DNA of 64,000 nt from assembly GCF_008974265.1 (NCBI RefSeq), contig NZ_BKZW01000006.1, positions 19,111-83,110 of the forward strand. The letters run 5' to 3'. Positions 18,363 to 29,199 of the stretch are shown here, one piece after another. Below the pieces are notes generated by a model. It was given only the letters and a program-made list of their open reading frames with translations. It was not told the DNA's origin and ran no database searches. The translations under genes and the position numbers were made by a program. Source of the stretch: Dictyobacter vulcani. Lineage in GTDB: Bacteria > Chloroflexota > Ktedonobacteria > Ktedonobacterales > Ktedonobacteraceae. Position 1 is the stretch's first letter, and each line of letters starts with the position of its first letter.

Positions 18363-19621
18363 TCAACGACCGCTTCGGCTACGGGTCTGCGCGCGACGGA
18401 TTAATGCATCCGATGTTACAGCCAGGATGAGAACCAGGCCTTCTACCATCTGCTGCACATCAGATGTCTGGTTTAAGAGTGACAAACCATTATCCAAACA
18501 TTGCACAATGAATATGCCTAACACTACGGCCCAGATAGAGCCACGGCCACCAAAGAGGCTCACACCACCAATAACGGCTGCACCAATGATATTTAACTGC
18601 AACATGGATGGAATCGCGCTGGCTACAGCATTCTGGCGCGATGTATCAACAATAGCAGCCAGAGCAGCTATCAGTGAACATAAAACAAAAACTGCAATAC
18701 GGATCCAAACCACGTTGATACCAGCGCGGCGTGAAGCTTCAGCATTACCACCAACAGAATAAATGTGCCGTCCAAAGGAGGTTCTCGTCAAAACTACCCA
18801 TAGCAGCAGAATAAGGCCGAAGAGAATACCCATAGAATATGGGACGCCCTGGTAGTTTTGCAGGACAGCCACCACTGCTTCAACAACAACAATTGCAACA
18901 ACTGATTGGATGATCAATCGCGTTAAAGACATTGTACGCAGTCCAGCTTTTTTGCGTGCAAAGTACTCAGCCACAAGACTGCCAACATAAGCCAGTACAG
19001 CTAATGTCGGTAAGCCTACGCCAAAAGCATCAGTAAAGTAACTTACACGGGTACCTGCCAGCGCTAAAATAAATGGGTCTCCAACACTCTGTGTCGTCTG
19101 TGATCCTAAAAGGAAAAGTAAGAGACCTGAATATATAATAAAAAAGGCTAGCGTCACAATGAAAGATGGAATGCGTAAGACAGCGACAAAGAGACCGTTC
19201 AATAAGCCTGCAAATGCACCTGTCACAAGAGCAACCAGGATTGCCGGGCAATGGCCCAACCATGTCGCTCTGTCAATACGGCCATAATAACCGCACACAA
19301 GGTACCAACAGCTGCAACTGAGAGGTCGATCTCCCCTAACAACAACACAAGCACAATACCAGAACTGTAAATACCAAGCGATGCACTTTGTAATAAGATA
19401 TTGGTGAAATTTTCACCTTGCAAAAAGATTGGATTGAGAATCTGGAAAAAGGCAATAATTAAGATCAGGGTTAATAATACAGGCAGAAAACCAAGATCGT
19501 TGCGTAACATTTGTCTGAATGTCTGCCTGGGCTGGTAGCTAGGTATTTCCACGGAACTGGCTGCAAGCTGCACTTCTTCAGCGCTGGCATCAGCTCCATG
19601 TTTCTCTATGATGTCACTCAT
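18363..19621 (-). pseudogene. xylH: Sugar ABC transporter permease (XylH-like), one-base frameshift
   Basis: The N-terminal frame (19621 to about 19,250) has a cytoplasmic tail, then FLPVLLTLILIIAFFQILNP and LGIYSSGIVLVLLLGEIDLSVAA. The second frame continues PAILVALVTGAFAGLLNGLFV, IYSVGGNAEASRRAGINV (the conserved permease-ATPase contact loop) and GGVSLFGGRGSIWAVVLG to 18363. One missing base around 19,246-19,253 accounts for the break, and adding it gives 420 codons, normal for XylH. The start codon overlaps the ATPase stop by 4 bases (ATGA), so it is coupled. All helices and the EAA-like loop are intact, which argues for a sequencing error. Confidence 0.83.
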
Positions 19622-20430
19622 TTTCCATTTCCTCCAATAACGCTGGTCTTTTCTCCATTCACTGAACTATAGTCAGCGCCAGTCATGGCTGCTACTACTT
19701 GTCCAGATGTGGCATTTTTAGCATCAAAGGTTGCGACTCTTTTACCCAGGCGCATCACGATCACACGATCAGCTACCTCAAATACGTCAACCATATTATG
19801 TGAGATTACCACAACAGCTAACCCTTGCTCTTTCAAGCGTTTGATCAAGTTCAATACCTGACGCGTCTGGGCTACACCCAGGGCTGCCGTAGGCTCATCT
19901 AGCATCACAACTTTTGCTTGTCGCAAAATCGTTTTTGCTACCGCAATGGATTGGCGCTGACCACCCGAAAGGGCTGCAACCAGGGCACGTGCTGAAGGAA
20001 GCTTGACATCCAGGGTTTTCAATACAGCCAGAGCACGCTTTTCCATTTCTGTAGAATTCAACGTACCATACGCAGTCTTGAGCTCGTGTCCGAGAAAAAG
20101 GTTGGATGTCACATCCAGGTTGTCACACAAAGCTAGATCTTGATAGACGGTTTCAATTCCCAGTTTCGTTGCTGCCTGTGGACTATTGATCACGACAGGC
20201 TGGCCTTCAAAGAAACATTCTCCTTCGTCCGCCGGGCCTACACCAGAAATAGTTTTCACTAAGGTGGATTTTCCCGCTCCATTGTCTCCCACCAGCCCCA
20301 CAACTTCACCTGGATAGACTTCAAAGTCTACGCCTGAAAGCGCTCTCACAGCGCCAAAGGTCTTTCCGATGCCTGTCATACGGAGCAAGGGCTCTCTCTG
20401 ACTCTCAGGCAGTTGTTGATTATCAGCCAT
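19618..20430 (-). CDS. xylG: Sugar ABC transporter ATP-binding protein (XylG-like)
   Basis: ATG 20430 (MADNQQLPESQ) follows GAGAGG. The 270-aa protein has one nucleotide-binding domain: Walker A GDNGAGKST, Q-loop VYQDLALCDN, signature ALSGGQRQS, Walker B VVMLDEPTAAL and switch VISHN. The ASFGA-free VYPGEVVGLVGDNGAGKSTL start is typical of carbohydrate uptake (CUT2) ATPases such as RbsA/XylG, though those usually have two fused domains of about 500 aa. Single-domain versions occur in Gram-positive and Chloroflexota genomes. It pairs with the permease and xylose-type binding protein on either side. Confidence 0.88.
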   Translation of the reverse strand: MADNQQLPESQREPLLRMTGIGKTFGAVRALSGVDFEVYPGEVVGLVGDNGAGKSTLVKTISGVGPADEGECFFEGQPVVINSPQAATKLGIETVYQDLALCDNLDVTSNLFLGHELKTAYGTLNSTEMEKRALAVLKTLDVKLPSARALVAALSGGQRQSIAVAKTILRQAKVVMLDEPTAALGVAQTRQVLNLIKRLKEQGLAVVVISHNMVDVFEVADRVIVMRLGKRVATFDAKNATSGQVVAAMTGADYSSVNGEKTSVIGGNGK

Positions 20431-20539
20431 GTACACCTCTCAATAGTAGAAAAAAGAGGACATTCTTCCATTAGAACATTTCACGTTTTCAGACGTTACT
20501 AAGTGATTTTGTTGTTGCTACTAGTAGTCTGTCAGACAT

Positions 20540-20640
20540 CATATGCTGGGGAGGCGGGGATGCAAGGGGCGAGCCCTTGACTGGGGGATCGGGGGCTGTG
20601 CCCCCGCTTCTCCCCATCCCGCCCGCTACGCGGGCGCACA
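20540..20640. repeat. GC-rich palindromic intergenic repeat (REP-like)
   Basis: A sharply GC-rich 100-bp island in AT-rich DNA between the ATPase and binding-protein genes. It holds three hairpins in a row: CAAGGG/CCCTTG (20563-20579), GGGGGC-tgt-GCCCCC (20591-20605) and GCCCGC-tac-GCGGGC (20621-20635), inside a weak outer stem of GGGGAG/CTCCCC type. It looks like a dispersed REP/BIME element and may cap the binding-protein mRNA. Confidence 0.55.
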
Positions 20641-20859
20641 ACCCATCACACGAAGTTTGACAAAGTGCTAGCTTCATCACTGAGAATAAACAAACCCTGG
20701 TACAGGTTTGTGAACACTGCACCAGGGCTCATTCATAGGTCCGAGATAGTGTTCTGCAGATTAGGAGGTTACAAGTATCTTATTGCTTATCATACATTAT
20801 AAAAAATTTACGCAGCAGTCAGAATTTTGTGACCTCTACCTACAAACTACAACCGCTAT

Positions 20860-22011
20860 TTAGCAGACACCACCAGCACCAGCTGCTACACCTTTACAAA
20901 CCTGATCTTTGGTGTAGAAGTTGTCTTTAATAATGGTGTCTTTCACGTTGCTGATATCAACTGCAATTGGCTCTTCCAGAAGTGATGGAATCTGCGTGTT
21001 GCTTACTGTCTCAGTTACGTTGGAGGTTGCAAGCGTTTTGACGTCATCACCTTTGCTGATGGCTGCAACGATTTTTGCGGCTGACTCAGCTTCTTTACCG
21101 TAAGGTTTGTAGACAGTCATGGCTTGCTCGCCATTGAGGATATTGGTGATAGCAACCTGGGCAGCATCCTGACCAGTGACCAATACTTTTTTGTCCAGGT
21201 TTACGGTTTTGAGTGCAGCAATGACGGACTCAGCCATGTTGTCGTTGGCGACATAGGCAACAGCTACTTTGTTTCCTGTGCGGGAAAGTGCAGCTTCCAT
21301 GTCTTTCTGAGCCACTGGACCGGTCCAGTCGGTGAACTGCTCGTACACATTTTTCAATGTGTTATTTTTGAACAGTGGATCGAGGGAGGTGTGCAGACCT
21401 TCTTTGAAGAGGATGGCGTTGTTGTCTGTCTGGGAACCGTTGATGATGACGGTATTGGTGGTGCCGTTCTTCTTAGTATAATCCTGGTAGTGCTTGGCAA
21501 TGTAATCACCCTGCAACTTACCGACGTCCTGACCCTGGAACGAAACATATGCAGTAACGTCTTTGTTATTGATCAGGCGATCATAGGAAACGACTGGCAC
21601 ATGCTTTGCTTTGGCTTTGTCAACAATCGCTGCTGCTACTTTGCTATCTGCTGGAGCAACGACGAGAATACAAGCACCCTGCGTTAACATGGACTCTGCC
21701 TGAGTCTGCTGGGTGGCTGCACTTCCGTTTGCGTTGTTATAAATAATACCGTCATCACCAATGGACAAGGCACTTTTCAATGAGCTGATGAGGAGTGGTT
21801 TGTCCTGGTTATCCCAACGATATGAGGTATTTGTCTCCGGGAAAGAAACGCCGATTTTTTTACAGCCTTTGCCATCAGGACCACTTGCTGTTGGAGTGGA
21901 TGTGCTTGTAGAACCAGTATTGCTACTACCACAAGCGGATAAGAGGAGTGTAAATAAAAGGATACCTGCCATCAGGCTCCATTTGCCGCGTTGACCCTTT
22001 GAGAGTTTCAT
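20860..22011 (-). CDS. xylF: Xylose-type sugar ABC transporter substrate-binding lipoprotein
   Basis: ATG 22011 (MKLSKGQRGKW) follows GGAAGG; an upstream in-frame start at 22041 is less likely. The 383-aa protein starts with a lipoprotein signal, lipobox LLSAC-GSS, then a Thr/Ser-rich linker. The mature part is a periplasmic-binding-protein type I fold of the XylF/ChvE type: IGVSFPETNTSYRW, YDRLINNKDVTAYVSF, VIINGSQTDNNA, VAYVANDNMAESVIAAL, VLVTGQDAAQVAITNIL and AMTVYKPYGKEAE. It feeds the XylG/XylH pair downstream. A gap of 430 bp with a REP repeat separates it from the ATPase gene, which usually allows higher expression of the binding protein. Confidence 0.9.
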   Translation of the reverse strand: MKLSKGQRGKWSLMAGILLFTLLLSACGSSNTGSTSTSTPTASGPDGKGCKKIGVSFPETNTSYRWDNQDKPLLISSLKSALSIGDDGIIYNNANGSAATQQTQAESMLTQGACILVVAPADSKVAAAIVDKAKAKHVPVVSYDRLINNKDVTAYVSFQGQDVGKLQGDYIAKHYQDYTKKNGTTNTVIINGSQTDNNAILFKEGLHTSLDPLFKNNTLKNVYEQFTDWTGPVAQKDMEAALSRTGNKVAVAYVANDNMAESVIAALKTVNLDKKVLVTGQDAAQVAITNILNGEQAMTVYKPYGKEAESAAKIVAAISKGDDVKTLATSNVTETVSNTQIPSLLEEPIAVDISNVKDTIIKDNFYTKDQVCKGVAAGAGGVC

Positions 22012-22934
22012 CTTGAAACCTTCCTTCTTAAAAGACACCATTGCTTTTTCTTCAAAAAAAGCAATACACAGGTGAATTTCAAATGAACGCTTTCATAACC
22101 CCCTCGGCCGATGACGCTTCTTTGCATAGGATGATTAAGGGACAGGTATAGCTTTGATGAAAAACTATAATTTCGTATAAAAATTGAGGGTAGTATCTCT
22201 TCTACTAATAGCAAATAACATCCACGCTAGCTTGCTACATTGCACAATGAAATTATCGCAATAAAATAAGCATCAGTGAAGTTAGTTAGCTACCATATTG
22301 GAGGAAGTATTATATACTACCATTAGACGATAACGTCCTCAGATTTTCTGCAATGTAAAAGTGCAATTCCGAGTTAGCTATTGAGGTTTACTGACATCCA
22401 CAATATGTCAATGCTATCGACACTGATGGCCTTTCATTTAAGGATGTAAGTCACTTTGAGAGTAAACCAGGATTACACACTTACAACTATTCCACGAAAC
22501 TGTTCCTTAAAAATACTTATGTTTTAGTTACTCATCATTTGAAGAAGTCACAAAAACCTATCAATAAGCAACTCTGCTTCTGATAATCTGGACGATATAT
22601 CCAACAGAGAAAATGTATCACAGCAATTATAGTTTGTCAATAAACCAAAATAGCAACTTTCACTTTATAAAAAAAACTTACAACAATCTCAATAAAAACG
22701 AAAGCCGCAACCTTAAACATGTATTCCTTTATCACACACAGCTTTATTCCAACCAACAAAACAAAGTGTTCTTTAATATAGGAACAGAATTTTTGCATCA
22801 CATTATTATTAAGCTTGCATTAGCGGTATATCGTCCAGACGATCACCAGTAAGTTATCTGATTACCCCTCATCTCCCTATTCATAATAATCTGATAAAAT
22901 AACTCGATTCAATCTTGAAAAATATTGTAAATAC
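22012..22934. other. Upstream region of the sugar transporter, no gene seen
   Basis: About 900 bp of AT-rich DNA. The purine-rich tract before 22011 is the ribosome site of the binding-protein gene. The only longer open frame (22613-22852) has no ribosome site and Asn/Lys/Leu-rich composition typical of random AT-rich DNA. I see no RNA gene. Confidence 0.45.
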
Positions 22935-22992
22935 TACGATTCAGCGGCATAAAGTGATTTATATATGAGACACTCTATGCCGCTGAATCGTA
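22935..22992 (-). terminator. Long-stem hairpin downstream of the 93-aa ORF
   Basis: Perfect 17-bp arms (22935-22951 and 22976-22992) with a 24-nt loop, 22 bp beyond the stop of the 93-aa gene. No U-run follows, so it may be an mRNA end-stabiliser or a small palindromic repeat rather than a classic terminator. Confidence 0.45.
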
Positions 22993-23014
22993 ATTATTAT
23001 GTTGTGTGTGTGTC

Positions 23015-23293
23015 TTAAATGCGCTCATCAACCGCTGATGTTATATTCACAATCGCCTCTACATCAGCCTCTCTTAGATTTAATGGTTCAAGCTCTTCCT
23101 TTACCTCCACCAACACCAAAACGTCATAACCATTTGAGAGCTGCACGAGTTGAAATTGAATAACTTTAACAACTGTATAACCAGGCTCTCCAGGCACTTC
23201 TTTCCCTATAATCCCGTTTGCCCAGTTGGCAACATCTTTTACTGTCTCAGCATGCTCAAATCCTAGCAGTCGAGTTTCCATCAAAACCTCCAT
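23015..23293 (-). CDS. Small acidic protein of unknown function
   Basis: About 92 aa. Three in-frame ATG codons (23305, 23293, 23281) lie close to two GGAGGT ribosome sites, so the exact start is uncertain; I give 23293. The product is acidic with a beta-strand-rich middle (GYTVVKVIQFQLVQL, GYDVLVLVEVKEEL) and a helical end (READVEAIVNITSAV). I recognise no family. The alternating hydrophobic pattern suggests a small alpha/beta domain, perhaps dodecin- or ACT-like, but that is speculation. It is monocistronic with a hairpin after it. Confidence 0.6.
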   Translation of the reverse strand: MEVLMETRLLGFEHAETVKDVANWANGIIGKEVPGEPGYTVVKVIQFQLVQLSNGYDVLVLVEVKEELEPLNLREADVEAIVNITSAVDERI

Positions 23294-23697
23294 GTACACC
23301 TCCATTAGAGAATAGGTCTTGCTTTTTCTTTCTACCGCTACATATAATAGTTTTTCCTTGTACGGTACACCGTCTGCCTACCTACACAACCAGAATAGAC
23401 ATATCCTCCAATAATTTTCTGTATTCAAACGGTATATGTAACACGATGATAGGACATTGAAAGATCTATCAGGGATCGTAGGGCGTAAACATGGTGTAAG
23501 TACTTAAAAAGCTATGCACTATTGACACCTTCTTCTGGCACAACAGTAATGATCAGGAGTGTTGTCATTAACAGGTATTTTTACGTCATTCATTAAATAC
23601 GTTATACCTGATAGGTAAAGGATAGAACAACAATATGTTTGACGTTCCTTTTATCAAAATTTAATCATACAATTCTATCTTTAAAGGAGTACAATAA

Positions 23698-24555
23698 ATG
23701 TTTTATATAGGCTGTCCAATGTGGGGATATAAAGAATGGCTGGGAGAGTTCTTCCCTACCCGTACACCTGCCAATGATTTTTTACGTCTCTATAGTCAAA
23801 AATTGACGACGGTTGAAGGCAACACAGTTTTCTACGCTCTTCCCTCAGCCGAGACTGTGGCGCGCTGGGCACAGGAGACGCCGAGCAGCTTCCGCTTCTG
23901 CCCAAAGGTATTGCGCAGTATCAGCCATGAAGGGCTGCTCTCACAGCAGAAGAAAGAGACACTGACCTTTATCGAACGCATGCAGGGCTTTGGCGAACGC
24001 CTGGGACCCATCTTCCTGCAGTTGCCTCCTACCTTTGGACCAAACCAGCTTGATCAGTTACAGGCCTTCCTGGATTACTGGCCCACAGAAGTACAGCTGG
24101 CAGTCGAAGTACGCCATCCCGACTTTTATCAAGAACCCCAGGCCAGCATCCTGGATGAACTGCTAAAAACTCACCAGGCAGCACGCGTCATCATGGATAC
24201 ACGCCCAATCCGCACCGGCACGCCAAAGGAACAGAAGGAGTTACAGGCCCGCGAACGCAAGCCACATCTCCCCGTTCATATCACCACCACCACCGATTTT
24301 GCCTTTGTGCGCTACATCGGCCATCCCACCATGGAGGTCAACGCACCATTTCTCGATCAATGGGCACAGCAACTTACCACCTGGTATAAACAAGGTTTAA
24401 CTATCTATGCCTTCTGTCATTGCCCTTATGAAAAACATTCCCCGGAGATTTGTTACGAACTCTATCAACGTGTCCGAAAAATTGTTTCTTTACCTGCATT
24501 ATCATGGCAACCAGGCGACCAAAGCCCGGGACCAGAACAAATGACGCTGTTCTAA
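23698..24555 (+). CDS. DUF72 (YecE-like) TIM-barrel protein
   Basis: The 285-aa protein starts at ATG 23698 with AAAGGAG upstream. It has the DUF72 landmarks: YIGCPMWGYKEWLGEFFPT near the N-terminus, LTTVEGNTVFYALPSAETVARW, FCPKVLRSISHEG, ERLGPIFLQLPPTFGPN, AVEVRHPDFY, and VRYIGHPTMEVNAPF with a Trp-rich end YAFCHCPYEKHSPEICYEL. The family folds as a TIM barrel and its biochemical role is not established. The gene is on its own. Confidence 0.88.
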   Translation: MFYIGCPMWGYKEWLGEFFPTRTPANDFLRLYSQKLTTVEGNTVFYALPSAETVARWAQETPSSFRFCPKVLRSISHEGLLSQQKKETLTFIERMQGFGERLGPIFLQLPPTFGPNQLDQLQAFLDYWPTEVQLAVEVRHPDFYQEPQASILDELLKTHQAARVIMDTRPIRTGTPKEQKELQARERKPHLPVHITTTTDFAFVRYIGHPTMEVNAPFLDQWAQQLTTWYKQGLTIYAFCHCPYEKHSPEICYELYQRVRKIVSLPALSWQPGDQSPGPEQMTLF

Positions 24556-24937
24556 CGCGCCACAAGCAACCAGAGGAATGAAATTGAGCTACATATCTAT
24601 ACTAAATTCAAACAACCAGCAGGAAAAGTATATGATAAAAGTAGCACTATTTCCTTTGCCAAGCAGTTGGTGGGATCCATTAGCCAGCAGAATTTTCGCT
24701 CCTACCTTCCTGAGAGATTAGCTATAGCGTTTCACTAATAGGGTGAGTGGAATGGCTTCCCGGAGCGCGAGTGGAAATGGCAATGTCTTCCGGGAAGCAC
24801 CTATCACCAATAACACGATGAAGTACTTCCTCGCATCCTACTCTTCATGGCAAGTGCATAAATTTGCGATAAACATGCATCTGGAATACAGCGTGGATAA
24901 AATTGAAGCCAGTAACGCATGTTGAGATGATAGGCGA
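24556..24937. repeat. Intergenic region with a 10-bp inverted repeat
   Basis: A 380-bp gap. It contains GCTTCCCGGA (24755-24764) and TCCGGGAAGC (24789-24798), and the flanking GAGTGGAA motif occurs twice. No coding frame with a ribosome site is convincing. Confidence 0.35.
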
Positions 24938-26190
24938 CTAAAGCATAATATCTGGATCCGCTTCTAGCGCCTGCTGCGAGATGAGAGAAACAGGATATTT
25001 ATCCGCTAATGGATCAGGCAATTGCTGCAAAGGCCCTGTAGGCACCATCCTTGGCATTTTCGCAATACTATCTGCAACTGAACGCTTTAGCGATGCTGTC
25101 TTCAACAATTGAGTACCACGAACCTGCTGATAAAAACTCACATATTTTTCAACCATTACGCGAGCAGAAAATTTCTCTTCTACATGGGCCGTACTTGCTT
25201 ACGGTCGATTTTATCTAGTTGGGACATAGCCCATTTCATTTCTTTGATATCTTTCACTAGATATCCACTCTTCCCATGAGCAACAACTTCAGGGGCGGCT
25301 CCTCGTGCAAATGAAATTACTGGACAACCAACAGCCATAGCCTCAATCATGACCATTCCGAATGGCTCTTCCCATTCAATGGGATTCAAAAAGACACGGG
25401 CACGACTCAGTAAATCAATTTTTTCTCTGGTGTTGACAGGGCCAATGTATTTGATCTGTCTATCATCAAGCTGTGGTTTGATAGCTCGCTCGAAGTAATC
25501 AACCGATGACGCAATATGACGATCAATGGTACCAGCGAGCACCAGGCGCATGCCTGTCGCTTTGGCGATGCTGATCGCATGATGAGCTCCCTTTTCTGGT
25601 ACAAATCGACCTAGCCAGACCAAAAAATCCTCTGCTTGATTTACCGTTGGCTTAAACTGTTGCATTGGTAAACCATGGGGAACAACACCAATAATATTAA
25701 CCGGCAGCTTCACCTCAGCCCGTGCATTCTCACTAATTGCAATCAGAGGTGTCTGTTTAATCCATTCTAAAAAGAAATCATCAGCGTCTCCTGACCACTC
25801 CTGAACACGATCGAATGGGAAACGACTATGGAGCGTCGCCACATGTGGGGTCCCTAACTGCAGTGATAGAGGAAAGGTATACATATCAGCACTGGAAGAG
25901 AGATGAGAATGCACAATATCAAAATGGTGCTCTTTAATATACTCAATCGACTTATATGTGTGATAGTACGATTTGAGATGAGCTTGCCATGGCACTCCTG
26001 CATCAATCAAAGAACGAGGAAAAAAGGACACGAGACGGGCTGAAGTCTTAGCATCTCCGGGTGCAAATAGAGTAACATCGTGACCTTGAGCAACTTGCTC
26101 TTCAACTATATTATATATGACGTTCTCGGTACCACCATAATTTTTTGGAGGAATGGCGATCCAAGGCGGAGCAATATGTGCTATTTTCAT
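24938..26190 (-). pseudogene. Glycosyltransferase family 4, one-base frameshift near the C-terminus
   Basis: From ATG 26190 the frame reads MKIAHIAPPWIAIPPKNYGG, the typical N-terminus of GT4 (GT-B fold) enzymes, then VVPHGLPMQQF, WLGRFVPEKGAHHAISIA and RVFLNPIEWEEPFGMVMIEA with the conserved E-x7-E donor-binding motif. It stops at 25180 after RKQVRPM. One missing base in GGGCC (25186-25190) restores AHVEEKFSARVMVEKYVSFYQ and a C-terminus ending at 24938, for 418 codons in total. The catalytic core is complete, so even the shortened form could fold. It would transfer a sugar from a nucleotide donor to a glycan or lipid acceptor. Confidence 0.8.
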
Positions 26191-27195
26191 TCTGGACCCT
26201 TTACTTTAGCTTATATATGTCAGGCTACAAAGTTGCTCTACAATCTATTTGGGCTCTTTACACCCAATAGTTACACGATTACCAACAAAAAAAAGTTACA
26301 TACAATAAAACACAGGGCTATTAAAAGCGCACCTTTTCCATTAGTTCTTAACTAGAACCACATCATACGTTTGATGAATTACAGCACAAATGCCGTTTAT
26401 CTACAACAAATTTATGACAGGAGTTAAAGCAGCAAGATAAACAGTCTATGTATTACCATGGTTAATCTCAAAAAAACAATGCCGCAATCTGGCACATAAA
26501 TACATATCAAAAGAACATGCCTGAAGCTAGAAAAAAAAGGCTCTTACTATAAGAACTTTAGCGGCAATATTGCTCTACATAATCACTCAGAGGACATACA
26601 GCAGACACTACCCCGCTATGTCCGGCCACATAAAATCTCAATTTATGCGCTCAATGTGAGGTTTTAATGAATATCAAGAATGCATATGAACGATCTGCAT
26701 TTCAAATAGCAATCGTGTGAAGGAGGAAAAATAATACGTTCCATAACGTTTTCACTCTATACTGGAACGAATGGATGCTCCTTTTTCTGGTAATGCAATA
26801 ATATATCCATTACCTATTTATAGTATACCCTATAAATACCATTTTTTCCAGGAGAATATGAAATATATAGAAGAATAAAGTAAAGCAAAAAAATTACCAG
26901 TCCATCAACACTCTACAAATATAATAATAAATATAATAATCTTTAAAAGGCTTTTATCACCTATTAATAACTATATATACTTCACAGGTGGAACACGGAC
27001 GGGCTAATTTACCAGTTACTTATTAAAATCATATGATTGAATGCTAAAAATGGTACACTATAGATAGATGATAAAATCATCTATAATAAAGAAATGCCTT
27101 GCTTTTTGGTTTAAAAGAAATGAAGTAGTAAAAACAATTTCGACAAAATTTCTACCAAGAAGTTTGGCATAACATAGATACATATTTAATACTAT
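26191..27195. other. 1-kb AT-rich intergenic region, no gene seen
   Basis: Very AT-rich with no frame supported by a ribosome site. Nothing with RNA-gene character was recognised. It separates divergent genes and may contain their promoters. Confidence 0.45.
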
Positions 27196-27216
27196 TTGAC
27201 AAGAACAGAGGAATGG

Positions 27217-27983
27217 ATGTTTCTTACTTCAACTGATGGCACAAAAATTGCATATGATGTGCAGGGAGAAGGGCCACTGCTGCTGCTGCTCCAGGGTTTT
27301 GACGAGATGCGTAAGATCTGGCATGAAACTGGATATGTTGAACGTCTACGTCACCATTTCCGTGTCGTGACTATGGATCGCCGAGGTATTGGAGAGAGTG
27401 ATCGCCCTCTTGATCCCAGGTCATATCATGTTGAACAGATGCTTGCAGATATTTGTGCTGTAGCTGATGCATGCGATGCCGAGAAATTTCTCGTGTGGGG
27501 GCACTCTTTTGGCGGAACACTAGCTTTATTGCTGTCCTCACGCTCATCTCGTGTGATGGGAGCAGTCGTTGCTGGTAGTTTTTTTGGCCGTATTTATTTT
27601 GAGGAACGTATCAATCAGATTACTTCAGAACTGCGTATCATGTATAAAGCACAACAAGAAGGCACACTTAAACAACTTGGTTTTGATAATGAAGATATGC
27701 AGTGGGTAGAACAACGCACTATTCCAGCATTGATCGCCTGCTGGCAAGCTACCGTGGACTGGCCCATTGTGCCCCCGACCAGATACGTTGTCCACTTTAT
27801 ATCTATGCAGGATCAGATGACCAACGTATCACAAAACCGCTATTGGAGAAGCAAGAGGAAATTGATGCGCAAGGCATTACACTGCGTATTTTTGATCATC
27901 TTGACCACGCACAGGAAATCAGCGAAATCAACGTTGTCTATCCATCCGCTGAAATTTTTTTACGCAAAACATCCCAGGAATAA
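27217..27983 (+). pseudogene. Alpha/beta hydrolase, one-base frameshift
   Basis: ATG 27217 (MFLTSTDGTKIAY) has AGAGGA just upstream. The frame gives DVQGEGPLLLLLQGFDE, VTMDRRGIGESDRP and FLVWGHSFGGTLALLL with the nucleophile elbow GHSFGG, then breaks in a run of five C (27772-27776). The next frame continues PPDQIRCPLYIYAGSDDQRI (acid Asp) and FDHLDHAQEISEI (catalytic His) to 27983. One added C gives 256 codons, the normal size for these hydrolases and haloperoxidase-like esterases. The original frame without correction runs meaninglessly through the terminator to 28263. Confidence 0.8.
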
Positions 27984-27994
27984 ATTACTTATAA

Positions 27995-28025
27995 TGCAGG
28001 AGGGCAAGAATTTTTGCCCCCTGCA
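27995..28025. terminator. Terminator between convergent genes
   Basis: TGCAGG-a-GGGCAA / TTGCCCCCTGCA stem with one bulge, located between the hydrolase stop (27983) and the convergent binding-protein stop (28039). Confidence 0.6.
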
Positions 28026-28038
28026 CTATGCTTATCGG

Positions 28039-29199
28039 TTAACAAAAATTTCCAGTTCCAGGTGGCAAATTCGCACAAAGGACAGATTTAGAAACATAAC
28101 CATCTTTAATAACAGTTTGCTTAATATTCTGGGCGTTGACAGATATCGGATCATCCAGGATAGAGGGAATGAGGCCACCATTATAGGTAGGTGTGGTAGA
28201 TCCTCTGGTAAGTCCTTTTACATCCGTCCCGTCATGGAGAGCCTTGACCAGATCACCAACTGATTGAGCTTCTTTCGCAATTGGTTTATATACTGTCATG
28301 CTTTGCTTGCCCTGGAGAATATTCCGTAAGCCACCGACAGTTGCATCCTGACCAGTTACAAGCACCTTACCTGCTAAATTCGCACTCTCTAGAGCTGTAA
28401 TGACGCTGCCAGCCATACCATCATTTGCTACATAGACTACCTGAATATCATTCTTATTGTCTGCCAGGACCGCTTCCATCTCCGTCTGGGCTGTAGTATT
28501 ACTCCAGTCAGGAGTAAAGACCTCGTTAACGGTCGTTAGTTCATTGGTCGCCAACAAAGGATCGAGAATTGAGTGTGCCCCGATACTGAATAATAGAGCA
28601 TTTGTATCTGTCTGCGAACCACTAATAATTGCCATATGGACATGGTTACCAGCTGTTTTATATTCTTGATAATGATCAACAATATATTGCGCCTGCAAAA
28701 CTCCTACTCTGGTGTTATTGAAAGAGACATAATAATTCACGTCTTTAGATTGGATCAGGCGATCATACGCAATTACGGGTATGTTATGAGCTTTGGCCTG
28801 GACGACAATTGGTTCTGCTGCGATACTATCATGGGCCGCTACCACCAGGATACAGTCGCCATTTACCATTCCTGTGGTCGTTTGCGTTATCTGCGCATCG
28901 CTATCCCCATTAGCATTATGATAATCAATGCTCACTCCAGGAATGGCTTTGTTTATAGCTGCCTCTAGCAACGGATGATCATTATGCTCCCAACGATCTG
29001 ACGTGGTTCTATCTGGCAAAAATACGCCTACACGATTGCAGTTCTTCCCATCATTTCCAGAAGGAATATTGGTGGTACTACCAGCATCACCAAAGGAGCA
29101 GGAGGTTAAGATCAAGCAAGAGAACAAAAGAGTGCCGACTAATTTGTGCCAGGGTAAAAGTTGGCGCGTTGCATGTCTCATCCATAAGTTTTTCTTCAT
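28039..29199 (-). CDS. Xylose-type sugar-binding lipoprotein paired with a sensor
   Basis: The 386-aa protein has lipobox LILTSC-SFG near residue 34 and a type I periplasmic binding fold: VGVFLPDRTTSDRWEHND, AYDRLIQSKDVNYYVSF, AIISGSQTDTNALL, VVYVANDGMAGSVITAL, VLVTGQDATVGGLRNIL and SMTVYKPIAKEAQ. It is a clear paralogue of the binding protein at 20860-22011 but has no ATPase or permease next to it. Its ATG overlaps the stop of the upstream cache-domain membrane protein (ATGA), so the two are made together. I infer a sugar-sensing role rather than, or in addition to, transport. Confidence 0.88.
   Translation of the reverse strand: MKKNLWMRHATRQLLPWHKLVGTLLFSCLILTSCSFGDAGSTTNIPSGNDGKNCNRVGVFLPDRTTSDRWEHNDHPLLEAAINKAIPGVSIDYHNANGDSDAQITQTTTGMVNGDCILVVAAHDSIAAEPIVVQAKAHNIPVIAYDRLIQSKDVNYYVSFNNTRVGVLQAQYIVDHYQEYKTAGNHVHMAIISGSQTDTNALLFSIGAHSILDPLLATNELTTVNEVFTPDWSNTTAQTEMEAVLADNKNDIQVVYVANDGMAGSVITALESANLAGKVLVTGQDATVGGLRNILQGKQSMTVYKPIAKEAQSVGDLVKALHDGTDVKGLTRGSTTPTYNGGLIPSILDDPISVNAQNIKQTVIKDGYVSKSVLCANLPPGTGNFC

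Noticed and set aside
20489..20722. 77-aa open frame across the GC-rich repeat
   Set aside because: The composition reflects the hairpin repeat and there is no ribosome site.
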